Positions 11,056-21,720 of a DNA stretch of 64,000 bases are shown here, in pieces (within the stretch, counting starts at the first letter, position 1; every line of letters begins with the position of its first letter). The translations under genes were made by a program, and so were the position numbers. The stretch is from contig JANAVB010003400.1 in the NCBI GenBank assembly GCA_029216955.1, forward strand, positions 11,135,654 through 11,199,653, given 5' to 3'. Origin of the DNA: Iris pallida (taxonomy: Eukaryota; Streptophyta; Magnoliopsida; Asparagales; Iridaceae). The notes under the pieces were generated by a model. The model had not been told where the DNA came from. It was given only the letters and a program-made list of their open reading frames with translations, and ran no database searches.

Positions 11056-11390
11056 TTTGCGGGTTGCGTCGTAGGTGAATCCCGAGTAGCTCGGAGAACC
11101 TGTAAAAAGGAAAGAATCAATAAATTAGAGTTAGGGTTTGTGATCAAGAAATTAGGAGTAAGGTTTTGGTTTGGGGATTTCTGTACCCAAGGCTTGGATT
11201 GGTGTGAGGAAGAAGAAGACGAAGAGGAGGAGGGGATTCTTGGCCATTTTCTTGGGATTTTAGCAAAATTAAGGGTAGGATTTTTTTTGAGGAAGAGAGA
11301 AAAAAGTCATGGGCTGATGGAGGGAAATTAAGTTGTGTGGATGTGAAATAGAAGAAGGGAGATGGAGAGGATGGAGGAATTTTCATGGTT
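11056..11390 (-). promoter_or_regulatory. Leader and 5' UTR intron of the ABCB fragment
   Basis: Upstream of the ABCB ATG on the minus strand is a 44-nt leader (11099-11056) preceded by a strong acceptor, TTTCCTTTTTACAG. Above it lies a pyrimidine-rich stretch typical of a plant 5' UTR intron or leader. The start of the gene, not just its coding exon, therefore appears to be preserved. No convincing TATA box was fixed. Confidence 0.45.
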
Positions 11391-11439
11391 TGGGCTCTCC
11401 TTCTGCATCACAACAACATCGAGGGAGAAATAGAGTGGA

Positions 11440-11788
11440 GAGGAAAGGATCGAAAAATAAATAGAATGAAATTGAAGGACAACCGTCAATAAAAATTGTA
11501 ATAAAAATTATTTCAAAAAAATTATTAAAATGGCAGCTGAAAAAATTCTGCCAAATTTTTCGCACATATATTAGTTGACGGTTATCACCAAATCATCAAT
11601 AAATAGAATGATGTTTCTTGACGGATCATCTAAAACCGTCAACTATTATGCTATAAAATTGTTAAATTAACATAAAACGTGTTCTTTCTTGACGTAAGGC
11701 TAAATCTGTTAAGATAACACATTTTTTTGACGAATTTTTACTACCATCGAAAAATAAACCGTCAAGAATAGCCATTTTTCTTGTAGTG
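11440..11788 (+). mobile_element. 3' terminus of a second CACTA-type element
   Basis: The segment ends at 11788 with TTTTTCTTGTAGTG, the complement of CACTACAAGAAAAA. Inside are subterminal repeats of TTGACGGTT and its complement AACCGTCAA (about 11482, 11576, 11630 and 11758). No left CACTA terminus was found on the plus strand. It is either a solo end or a truncated copy lying upstream of the ABCB fragment. Confidence 0.7.
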
Positions 11789-13640
11789 ACAAGAGAACTT
11801 CAAATATTATAGTTTCTAGTCCGATAAAGATGATAGCAAGTCTAATTTAGGATTTGTGTTTACTTTGAATGGGGGAGAGGTGATCGGGAAGAGTTCCATA
11901 AAGTAAACAAATATTGGCTATACTAAACTCATTACTCCATCAGAATCCGAGAAGAGGTTGTGTTGGTGAAAAAGTTCAAAATTAGACTTGGGGTAGTGCA
12001 TAGCCTAAAAGATCCAATTGCATTATATTATGACAATAATTAGAATATTGGACAAGTAAAGGAACCCCATCTCATCAGAAATCTAAGCACATATACGACG
12101 TTACCATGTGATTGTGAGATGTAATATAATAATGTAAAAAAAACCTTCATGAACTGTATATCATAAATGGTGTTTGAAAAACACATGACCAATATTATAG
12201 AAAATCCTTCATGAAGTCTCCCCCACAAAAGGTGTTTGAAAACAATATGAAATAATTTAGCAAATACCTCCATTTCACAAATGTTGAATCTAGCATATAC
12301 TTTCATTATTATTTTTATCTAGCAAATACCTCCACTTCTATGTAAAACAGAATAATTTTTTTTAAAAAAGTGGGAGTATATCTTAAACTTTTTACAATTT
12401 TATACTAAAAATGGAAGCATTTGCTATGTTAAAAAAATATTGAGAATATATACTAGTTTCAACATTTGGAATGAAGATATTTGCTAAATTATCCCAAACA
12501 ATATTGATATTAGATACATGAAAGATTGGTATAGTGGACGTGGGAGATTAATAACGATACACCATAACAGCTAATTTGGAAAGAGTTTCAATTGTATAAA
12601 TATCACTAGATGTAATATATATTTTGTTACTAATATTAATGGCATTATATTTATCATGTTTAGATTATGACAACCTAATGGATAATAGTGTTTTTTTAGA
12701 TGTTTTTCTAGAGTTTTAATCGTATTTCGGATATCATATAATAATTTATGTCTCGTAGGATGTACTGAGATGATTAGCCGAATTGACGATCATACACACG
12801 TAACATTAGGTTTTTTTTGGATTTTAATTGCTTCCAACCCATATATAGACCATCCTAAGCTTGTAGAGACCCATGGCAATATCATAGACTAAGGCTAGGA
12901 CTTGTACGTAGTCAAGAACCCCAACATGGCAACTAGTTGGCCATTAATCCTGTTTTAGTCAGAAGGATAGTAAGCTATATTTGTCTCAGAAATACATATC
13001 TCGGATGGCAACTAATTTATTTTTTATAGATGTCCGGCGATATAAACAGGACTTTGTGCACGCTGCATCGCATGTCTTTGGGGTCCACTGCTCCCAAGGC
13101 TTAACTACAATTGATACCCTCAACTATGTGCGGGGGTGGCCGAAGGGAGGAGGGGCAGGGGCTGGCCCGAGGGGAGGGGGGGCAGCTATTGGGGTGGGTA
13201 CGGGTGGACAAGGATAATTTGAGGGTTTTTTAGTTTTAGTGTATGAAATCAAAAATATTTAATAATTGATGGTATTAAGTTGTTGAGTAAAAATGTTTAG
13301 GATATCAAGTTGAAAAATTAAAATAGTTGAGGATAACAAGTTACAATTAAGCCTAATTATGAATGGAAGGAATAATACGCCTACATGACTCAATCTACTG
13401 AACTTTTGCCACCCAGAGTCCTATACCTCTCACTCGAGTTTTGTAACTAATTTGTTAGGAAGTCAAATTGCATGACAATGCCATAGACTAAGGGTAGGAC
13501 CAATACATAGATCGAGACCCCTGACATTGCAACCAGTTGTCTCTAAGCTATGTTTGGTTAATTGTATGATTAGTAAGAAGTCAATTACATGTCAACTAGT
13601 TTTTCAGTCAGGAGATGAAGCAACTAATTAATTTTCCAGC
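11789..13640. other. Intergenic, no gene seen
   Basis: AT-rich. A diverged duplication is visible: AGACCCATGGCAATATCATAG at about 12867 and the related GCATGACAATGCCATAGACT at about 13470, each followed by similar text. 12145-12340 repeats phrases such as GGTGTTTGAAAA and AGCAAATACCTCCA. 13130-13215 is a G-rich patch whose open frame is low-complexity. Confidence 0.4.
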
Positions 13641-13861
13641 TACATGAAATGAATTTGAATCTCAGGTTCTAAGAGAAACTACATTTTGCTAGGGGTTAAT
13701 CCAAATTTTTTCTAAATATTTACAAGTTTGTCACTCATTTTCTTTGCTTCGGGCTAGCCCACATATGAGTATAAATACCCTCTTTTTTTGTTGCTCTATT
13801 CCCTCTCTTCTCTTCTCCCCCTTCTCTTCTCCCTCTCTTGCTCTCTTCTTTCCCAAAAATT

Positions 13862-14476
13862 TTTAGGTCACGTAAATAATGCTCAAAATAGCATGATAAA
13901 ATAGGTTAGAACAAATTTAGGGTTCATGAATATATCTTTCGAATACAACAAATTAATTTTTTGCATCAAATCCTAACCCTAAAATTATTGGTTTTGGCCT
14001 ACAGTCGGCCATGAAAACGACAAGACTGCATGCAGTCTTACAGTCCTACAAAATAGTAGGACTGCATGAAGTCTTGCAGTCCTGCAATACGATAGGACTG
14101 CATGCAGTCTTGCAGTCCTGCAATACAGTAGGACTGTGGGACTGCTTGCAGTCCATATTATCAGTCACAAAATAGGAAGGACTGCATGAATGTACGCAGT
14201 CCTAATATTAACCAGGACTGCAGGACTGCATGTAGTCATACTCTATTGCAGGACTGCAATACTACATGCAGTCCTACTCTATTGCAAGACTGCAAGACTG
14301 CATGCAGTCATGTCATTTTCGTGGCCGACTGTAGGTCAAAACCAATGATTCTATGGTTAAGGTTTGATGCAAAAAATTGATTTGTCGTATTCGAAAGGTA
14401 CATACATGGATCCTAAATTTGTTCTAACATATTTTATCAAACTATTTTGAGCATTACTTATGTGACCTAAATTTTT
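13862..14476. repeat. Inverted repeat of unit 1 with GACTGCATGCAGTC core
   Basis: The left arm (13862-14036) and right arm (about 14297-14476) are complementary over about 175 bp, e.g. TTAGGTCACGTAAATAATGC against its complement near 14450. The roughly 260-bp centre is made of self-complementary blocks GGACTGCATGCAGTCC and GCAGTCCTGCAATAC in both orientations. Confidence 0.85.
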
Positions 14477-14822
14477 TTGGGAGAATGGAGAAGGAATTTA
14501 GGGTTTAGAGGAATTTTTTAGGGAAATTTTTTGGGAAAAATTGTGATGAGGGTTTGGGCATGGGTCCCATTGATTGGATTTGAAGGAACGGAGGAGAAAT
14601 TTAGGTTTTAGAAATTGGCTCATTCTAAGGGTACATTATATTTTGCTAGGGGCTATCCCAAATTTCTTCCAAATATTTACCAGTTTGCCACTCATTTTAT
14701 TTGCTTGGGGCTAGCCAACATATGAGTATAAATACCAATATTTCTTTTGTTGCTCTCTTCGCTCTCTTCTCTTCTCCCTCTTCTCTTCTCCCTCTCTTGC
14801 TCTCTTCTTTTCCAAAAATTTC

Positions 14823-15400
14823 TAGGTCACATAAGTAATGCTCAAAATAGCATGATAAAATAGCTTAGAACAAATTTAGGGTTCATGAATATATCTTTCG
14901 AATACAACAAATTAATTTTTTGCATCAAATTCTAACCCTAAAATTATTGGTTTTGGCCTACATTCGGCCATAAAAATGACAAGACTGCATGCAGTCATGC
15001 AGTCATGCAGTCCTACAAAATAGTTGGACTGTATGAAGTCTTACAGTCCTGCAATACAGTAGGACTGTGGGACTGCTTGCAGTCCATATTATCAGTCACA
15101 AAATAGGAAGGACTGCATGAATGTACGCAGTCCTAATAACCAGGATTGCAGGACTGTATGTAGTCCTACTCTATCGCAGGACTGCAATACTACATGCAGT
15201 CCTACTCTATTGCAGGACTGCAAGACTGCATGCAGTCCTGTCATTTTTGTGGCTGACTGTAGGTCAAAACCAATAATTCTATGGTTAGGATTTGATGCAA
15301 AAAATTGACTTGTCGTGGTCGAAAGGTAAATACATGAACCTTAAATTTATTCTAACATATTTTATCAAACTATTTTGAGCATTACTTATGTCACCTAGAA
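14823..15400. repeat. Inverted repeat of unit 2 with GACTGCATGCAGTC core
   Basis: Same architecture as unit 1: left arm about 14823-14997, right arm about 15222-15400, and a shorter centre. Differences from unit 1 are scattered substitutions and loss of several core blocks, as expected from a tandem duplication followed by slippage. Confidence 0.85.
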
Positions 15401-15634
15401 ATTTTTGGGAGAATGGAGAAGGAATTTAGGGTTTAGGGAAATTTTTTGGGGGAAATTGTGAGGAGGGTTTGGGCTTGGGTGCCATTTATTGGATTTGAAG
15501 GAATGGAGAAGAAATTTAGGGTTTAGAAATTTCGGGAGTTGAGTTATAGAGAAGAGAAAAGGGTTTTAGGGTTTGAGAAATTAGAAGAGAAAAGAAATGA
15601 TAAAATGAAGTGGGAGAAAGGGTTTTTTTTTTCT

Positions 15635-15644
<10 letters not shown>

Positions 15645-15675
<31 letters not shown>
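15645..15675 (+). repeat. Uninterrupted run of 31 G after a T-rich tract
   Basis: A run of T (15623-15644, one C) passes directly into 31 consecutive G. Such a run can form G-quadruplexes and is prone to length error, so the exact count may not be reliable. It lies in the right arm of the foldback-like repeat. Confidence 0.85.
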
Positions 15676-15676
<1 letters not shown>

Positions 15677-15828
15677 AGCTAGTCCCAAGTAAAATTCGGA
15701 CTGTCCCCAGTAAAAGTTTCACTTTCATGGACTGTTCCCAGTAAAAGTTCTACTTTCATGGGATGTCCCCTAGTAAGGGATAGCCCCTAGCAAAAAGTGA
15801 TGTGCCCTTAGAATTAGCCTTGGTAAAT

Positions 15829-16663
15829 GGGTGTTTGGTACATATACTTTTTTTTATTCCCAGACAAATTAGGATGGACAACTTATTTTCATGTTTGATT
15901 TGGCGTATCAAAATTTAGCCATGTAAATAATTAACCACAAAATATGGTAAGCATATATCTTAAGAATAGGTGCATATATCTTTTTTCTTCTGGCTAATTA
16001 TTTTGTTGTTTTTAAAGTTTTATTTATATTTTTATTTTTAATTTTTTTTTATTTGCTTTTTAGGGGATGTTTAGTACCCAGAATAATATATAGCCAAAAA
16101 TTCTATATTTTTGGTAATCAAATTTTCGATAATTAAATTTTCTGAAAAATTATATTCTAATGTTTGGTGACTATATAGATATTCCTGGAAAAAATAAAAC
16201 AAATGATGAAAAGCTGAAAATAAAAATAAAATGATAAAACATTGAGAAAAAAAAGACTTAACAATTGAAAATAAACAAAAATTATTTTTGAAAAAGAAAA
16301 GATAAAAAAAATCAAAAACAATTCCTAAATAATTTAAAACTAAAAAAACCAAAAAAAAAAACCATAAAACAAATATTAGAAAAATGAAAACCCCAAAAAA
16401 AATATAATGGCAAAAAAAAAAACCTTAAAAAGAAAATAACAAAAACAAGATTATTTTTTTATAAAAAGTATAGAAAAAACAAAAAAAAAACATGAAAAAA
16501 AATAGCCACCAATTCTTAAGTGATAAATTTTTCATATTTTGTAGATAAATTATTTATCCGAGTATTAGCAATTTTTGAAAAAAAAAAATTATAACCTAAA
16601 CCAACAGATTTTGTACCCAAAATTTGTCCAGGTATAAAAAAAATCATGTGTACCAAACGCCCC
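15829..16663. mobile_element. Non-autonomous TIR element with GGGTGTTTGGTAC ends
   Basis: The left end GGGTGTTTGGTACATATAC then T-rich ATTCCCAGACAAATT matches the complement of the right end (GACAAATT...GTGTACCAAACGCCCC at about 16620-16663) over about 40 bp. The interior is very AT-rich and non-coding. Internal copies of the terminal phrase (GGGATGTTTAGTACCC near 16064) suggest nested or rearranged copies. The ends resemble hAT-type MITEs, but no clear 8-bp duplication was found. Confidence 0.6.
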
Positions 16664-16842
16664 TGAGAAGGAAAAAATGATGTTATTTTCGTTTTTTTTC
16701 ATTTTTGTTATTTTTTTTGTAAATTATATCTTACTTTAGAAAGTTCCTTTTTCTCATTTTTTATAGGAAAAATTGTACGGTAAGCATCAAAGATTTAACT
16801 TATTGCATAGAAAGAATTAAGTTTTCCAAAATTGTATGGAGA

Positions 16843-17172
16843 GCATCATCACGCCGGAAAAAAAAGGGCATTTAAATTTTTACACCCCTTATTTGGGCGT
16901 TTAAAATAAAATAATGGTTTTAGAGAATGAAGTAAATGGGTTTAGTATGAATTAGTATGAATTAATTTGTTAATGGACGGATTTGTGAAAGCAAAAAAAA
17001 AATCCGCCCAAATAGAGGGCGTTTTTTTTTTATTTGGCGCCCCTCTTTTGGGCCTTTTTTTTTTATATATGATTTTTTTTTTTACCGCATCTTCCTAATT
17101 TTTACAACGGCTATTTTCAACGTATCTAATTTTACAACGGCTATTTCCAACGGCTAATTTTTACATATTGTG

Positions 17173-17217
<45 letters not shown>

Positions 17218-17672
17218 TCTACTCAAATTCTAGAACTCCTCCATTAAACTCCATTTCTCCAAGTGAAGCTTTCAAGAAGAATTCTTAGAAAGAACTTCCA
17301 GAAGAGAAGTTGCTCCTCGGCAATTGTTTCTTCCACCTCCTAGTGAAGCTTTGAAGAATAATCCTCGAAAATCAGTTCTAATTTTTAAATTTTATTTATG
17401 GATCAAGTATTAACATTTTTAAATTTATTAAAAAGAAATATGACACCTATTCTTTGGGCGCCAAAATAAAAGATGCGCCTTTTTGTGGGACGTCATTTTT
17501 CTTCACCCACAGTAACCCTTCATTACTCCTTTGTTAACCAATTGGTTGTGGTTAAGAAATTGGTTATTATGGTTAAGAAATTGGTTATTAATTTTGGAAG
17601 GGGTTTAAATGTTTTGACGCCTTATTTTAGGGCGTTTATTTTTTAACGCCCTATTCTAAGGCGCGACGATGC
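16843..17672 (+). mobile_element. Internally deleted TIR DNA transposon (Harbinger-like?)
   Basis: The left end (GCATCATCACGCCGG then AGGGCATTTAAA, from 16843) pairs with the complement of the right end (GCATCGTCGCGCCTT then AGGGCGTTAAAA, to 17672). Further GGGCG/CGCCC repeats follow inward. At 17398 an ATG opens MDQVLTFLNLLKRN, which resembles the start of a transposase-associated gene cut off by fusion to the right-end repeats. This looks like a deletion derivative. The superfamily is a guess and no target duplication was confirmed. Confidence 0.5.
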
Positions 17673-18152
17673 TTCTTCGCTAATATCCTAAACTTTGTTC
17701 ATTTTACGCAATTTTTGAATACTTTTATGCTACTGATGAAATTTTCCGTTTTTTATATTTTTATCATTTGTGTTAAGATTTATTTTTGTTTTATGCTTTC
17801 TATGTTTATTTGGTTTTTTCTGTCTCTTTTAAATTATTTTTCGTTATTAAAAATTTTTATTTTGTTTTTAGTACTTCTGAATTTTTTTAAAAAATTTTTA
17901 TCCTTGGTTTTTTCTCATTTCTTTTGTTTTCTGTTTTTTTTTGTGTTTTCAAAAATTAACCTTTTTTGTTAATTTTTTGCAAAAATATTGTTTTTTTTCA
18001 TGCACCATTTTAAAGTTGCTTGACGTCGGGCTCACACATTCGCACATAGCAATTGTACCAGTGACAGGTGGGCCCAAAGAACGTAATTATATATGAAGTG
18101 CTTGACTGGCCCATATGTCAGTGTCTCTCTTGCATGTTCAACCTTTCCCTAT
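17673..18152. other. T-rich intergenic sequence
   Basis: 17700-17990 is strongly T-rich and gives a hydrophobic, low-complexity plus-strand frame that I do not regard as a gene. Ordinary AT-rich sequence follows up to the MITE. Confidence 0.4.
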
Positions 18153-18155
18153 TAA

Positions 18156-18555
18156 GAGCATCCACAGTGACAACACTCCAAATCATACTCCAAATCACTT
18201 CAAACCATACTCCAATAATTAATTTTGGAGTATTCCCTTCATGTTGGTACACAATGGTATAGTCTAAATAAGCACTCCAAATTGACAAGTGGCAACACTC
18301 CATTTGTTTTCCTCCTTACTTTTTTTTTCATAATTGACAAGTGGCAACACTCTAAAAAAAGAATGAAGGAGAAAAGTAAATATGGTGGGCCCGCAAGTAA
18401 TATAGCTCAACTAGTGGACTCTCCAAATTTGAAGAGTCTCTTAGCTTTCTACCATTTTTCAAGTGTGGACAAGAGTCCATTGGAGCCATCAAGTGCTATA
18501 AAATTTGGCTAAAGACCAAATATAGCACTTGAAACTTGTCCCACTGTGGATGCTC
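18156..18555. mobile_element. Tourist-type MITE (PIF/Harbinger), TSD TAA
   Basis: This 400-bp element has terminal inverted repeats GAGCATCCACAGTG (18156-18169) and CACTGTGGATGCTC (18542-18555). It is flanked by TAA duplications at 18153-18155 and 18556-18558. The interior repeats CACTCCAAAT-type phrases in both orientations and encodes nothing. It lies about 240 bp beyond the stop codon of the minus-strand gene at 18791-19103. Confidence 0.88.
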
Positions 18556-18790
18556 TAACAACTTCTACATCTGAAGTAAGTTTTTATCAAATAAGAAGTC
18601 TTCAAGGGTCATACAATTCTTTAACCACAATAATTTTCTTACAAAAACCTAACAAAACTTGTAGCCTTCTCACGCTACCAATTAAAAACCTGAATAATTA
18701 TAATAATATCTCACGCTACCAATTAAAATTCCGAATAATAATTATAGGAAATTCAAGAAAACACCGTCATCCTCATCTCTCTTTTGCTCT

Positions 18791-19103
18791 TCATCGGTGC
18801 GCCGTCACGAGCGTCTCGATGAACCTCAGACCGTCGAATCTCGGCTCGAACCTCTCTTTCTCCGCTCCTTTCCTCGATCTCGCCGTACCGGAAATATTCG
18901 AAACCTAAACAAAGACAACGAGAAGAAGCAAAAAAAGAAATTATAGTCTCACAAAAACCGACGACTAATATTAAAAAAGAAAATGTAAAAAAAATAAAAT
19001 TGATGATCACCTCTTTGTACGAGGAAGTGGCGGTGGAGGAGCTGAACGCCACCGAAGAGGCTGTGGCGGCGACGGAGATGGCGGCGACGGCGGCTTTCTT
19101 CAT
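18791..19103 (-). CDS. Small conserved plant protein, 68 residues, two exons
   Basis: Exon 1 (19103-19011) encodes 31 residues, MKKAAVAAISVAATASS then a Ser/Thr-rich stretch, and ends at donor GAG|GTGATC. A 106-bp T-rich intron ends CTTTGTTTAG. Exon 2 (18904-18791) joins in phase 0 and encodes 37 residues ending RFDGLRFIETLVTAHR and TGA. The Ala-rich start followed by the invariant-looking RFDGLRFIETLVTAHR tail is, from memory, a family of very short land-plant proteins of unknown function. The N-terminus could be a targeting peptide or membrane anchor. No frame damage is seen; this is the best-preserved host gene in the window. Confidence 0.75.
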
Positions 19104-19194
19104 ATCGTCGTTTGTATATTCTCCTCTCCGAAGACGAGTTCTATCCCGGTTTCTTGTAATTAATCACACAGAGGGGCATGAGCTAAGGAATTGT

Positions 19195-19213
19195 TATAAA
19201 TATATATATATAT
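19195..19213 (-). promoter_or_regulatory. Candidate TATA box of the 68-residue gene
   Basis: On the minus strand ATATATATATATATTTATAA lies about 95 bp upstream of the ATG at 19103, a normal plant spacing for a TATA box plus short leader. It is also a small TA microsatellite, so the call rests on position. Confidence 0.45.
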
Positions 19214-19907
19214 TGGCATTTTATGAATTGGATTTGAATGTGGTTTGGATTCCGGAGGATAGGAGACTATTTATCCGGTGTTTTATTTCCAGCCACGGCC
19301 AGCCGCACTGTGGGACCCGCACTACGCCAACTTGATGACTATAGCGTCGGCCGCTACCCGTGGTCATGCGAAAAGTGAGGATGTTGAGTTCCACTCTTCT
19401 CCGTGACCTCAGCTGGAAAGATTGGTTTGGTTCACACAAGTAAAAATCAATTCTTTTGGTATTTTTTTATGAGAATAGAAAAGTAATCACATGACTATTT
19501 TTATCATAATTTTTATAATAAAAAGAATTTTATGGCTTATGGGTAGAATCAATTTTTCTCTTTATTATTTTTCTGTCAGAATTTTTTTTTAAAAATTTCT
19601 GGCTACCAAGCAAAAAATAGGAACAAGTTTTCTTTTTCGATACCTTAAATTCGTGAACCAAAAGAGGCCAAAGACGTGTTTGTTGTTAATGGTGTATTTG
19701 ATTGGAAAAATGTGAACTATATAAAATTTATACTTTTGAAGAAAGTGTGTGAAAAAATTTGTTTGGTTATTAATTTCTTTTATTAGTAGTGTTATTTCTA
19801 TAACTTTACATATTTGTGGTACCAGAGTGGCATGAGTTAGAATGTGAATTTGTACCCATGTTGTACAATAAAAAACAAGACAAAATATACTATAATCTCA
19901 CTCTCAT
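19214..19907. other. Upstream region of the small gene; no further gene seen
   Basis: 19280-19440 is GC-richer, as expected for the gene's promoter. 19450-19660 is AT-rich and partly self-complementary and may be a decayed MITE; no ends were fixed. Confidence 0.35.
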
Positions 19908-20769
19908 TTAGAGCATCTCCAACCCTATTGTCCAATTTTGTGTTGTGAATCTTAGGTGGCATGGGACACAAGACAATGTCTTGTATAGGTGGCAAGATTA
20001 TATTCACAAATGACAATGAGTTTAAAAAGTCATCTCCAATGCAAAAGTATTGAGAAGACAATAAAAAGTAATTTTTTAAACTTCCAAGACAACTTTTACT
20101 CTTCTACTTCATTTTATAAACATTTTTATTCACAAATGATGATGTGGACATAAAGACATTGTGAAGTGCATTGTCTAGATCTAGACAACCAACTTCACAT
20201 TGTCTTTGCCATGTCATTGCCATGTCAACTCCACACTTTATTTCACATTTGCATTGGAGAAGTACTTTTGGAAAAAATGGTTGTCATTCCTGTTGGCCCA
20301 ATGATTGTATCATATTTTGAATATGGTTAATATGTTAAGTTTAGCATTTCTTTATCACTAATCTTCATACAATCGCTATAGCATTTCTACTTATACTTAT
20401 ATCTTTGGTGATATGTGCCCATTGGTTTACATCTTAGTGATATGAGCTTATCTATCTTAAATTTAATTGGGTTGCCAAAATCAAAACTATGTTTTGATTG
20501 TGGTCATTCAATTAAGTTTAATCATTATGATATCACTAACATTTATGCCATCACCTTAGCACTTATACTTAAACTTTGCATAGTCCTAATGTGCTTTAAT
20601 TTATCATACTTGCTACTATGTATATTGCTTTGTTCGTCTAACATGTACATGCAGAAAAGCAATAAGCAAGATCAATGTGGACATATGCAATGAAGAAATC
20701 ATGGTGGGCCAAAGACGACGGATCCCACAAGATTTCTCTGAACCACCCGACGACATCTCTGGAGCCACG

Positions 20770-20855
20770 CACCGGGGGTTCCGCTGCCCGGTCAGCGGAC
20801 GGGGGTCGAGGGGGGCAGCGTCCCTCGTCGGGGGTTCGGGGGCGAAGCCCCCGAA
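20770..20855 (+). repeat. G-rich hairpin-forming block in the solo LTR
   Basis: This segment has five G runs of four or more and ends with a hairpin GGGGGCGAAGCCCCC. G-rich blocks of this kind are common in plant copia LTRs. They generate long but meaningless open frames here. Confidence 0.6.
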
Positions 20856-21094
20856 AGGTATTCAGTTTTTACAAACTGGATATCTTTGGACAGCTGCCGC
20901 CAAGGAAAAAAGCCAGCACCTATCAAAGGAAGAAGCCAAGCCGTGCCATCATCATTTCAAGACTCTGAAGAAGCCTGCACCTGCCTAAGTATATCTGGAG
21001 TCTGTAATGAGTCCTAGAAATAATTGTAAACACAAGAAATGGATGACAAAATCGAAAGCTAGGGCAGAAATAAGCCCAGGATCATTTTTGGTAG

Positions 21095-21345
21095 AAAACG
21101 GTATACCGACGGTATACCGGTGTATACCGACGGTATACCGGTTTTTGTTCACAGAAAGTTTTTGTTTACAAAACAGGCATACCGACGGTATACCGGTCCA
21201 TACCGACGGTATACCGCTTCTGAAACGTTGAAATTCCAACGGTCGGATTTCCAGCCGTTAATGATCCCAACGGCTATATTTCTAGCCGTTGCAATCCCAG
21301 ACCGGTATACCGCCGGTATGCCGGATCATACCGGCGGTATGCCGG
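21095..21345. repeat. Palindromic GGTATACCG repeats in the solo LTR
   Basis: At least ten copies of GGTATACCG or close variants (CGGTATACCGACGGTATACC, CCGGCGGTATGCCGG) occur within 250 bp, all self-complementary, upstream of the LTR's TATA box at 21391. Confidence 0.75.
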
Positions 21346-21581
21346 TTCGTGGACTGAAAAGTTGCCTTGAGCTCTTTTCAATGCTTTGGTTATAAATAGC
21401 CTTGAACCCCTTCATTCAAGGTTGATGCTTTGAGCCTAAAAATTTCTAAACTACCAAAGCCTATCCACAAACAACTCTACAAAGCTTTCATTTGCCATCC
21501 ACAAATTGTGTTAGAGTTATTGAGTTGAAAAGTGAGATCTTCATCTTATTGTATAAGGAGATCAAAACCTATTGTGAAAGG

Positions 21582-21720
21582 TTGAAGTTGGAGAGTCTTC
21601 GTATCCAAACTCTCGGTTGAAGTTGGGGAGTCTTCGTATCCAAACTCTCGGTTGAAGTTGGAGAGCCCTTCGGATTAAAGCTCTTGTGTAAGAAGTTGGC
21701 GAGTTCTTCGGATCCAAACT
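21582..21720 (+). repeat. Three tandem GTTGAAGTTGGAGAGTCTTC units
   Basis: A unit of about 38 bp (GTTGAAGTTGGRGAGTCTTC then GTATCCAAACTCTCG) is present two and a half to three times within the transcribed part of the solo LTR. Confidence 0.75.

Larger units (their letters stand above)
13680..15810. mobile_element. Foldback-like inverted-repeat element, tandemly duplicated
   Basis: Two units of roughly 0.95 kb follow each other (13680-14630 and 14632 to about 15560), each a large imperfect palindrome. The outer ends carry TTTTGCTAGGGGCTATCCC (near 13685 and 14641) and its complement at 15778-15797. Each unit has a TATA-like GAGTATAAATACC and a CT-rich leader on the left and complementary GA-rich sequence on the right. 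Structure suggests a non-autonomous foldback or Mutator-like element; no transposase is present and the target duplication was not established. Confidence 0.65.

Noticed and set aside
12981..13217. Gly-rich plus-strand frame
   Set aside because: It is produced by a short G-rich repeat patch; no splice or family evidence.
13990..15240. CRISPR-like regularly spaced repeats
   Set aside because: The repeats are palindromic GCAGTCC blocks without unique spacers, inside a plant foldback-like element.
15516..15728. Poly-proline/poly-lysine minus-strand frame
   Set aside because: It arises from the G and T homopolymers.
17715..17972. Hydrophobic 85-residue frame resembling a membrane protein
   Set aside because: It is T-rich low-complexity sequence; Phe/Leu/Ile content follows from composition alone.
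21007..21395. Three overlapping frames in the solo LTR
   Set aside because: They are shadows of the GGTATACCG palindromes on both strands.
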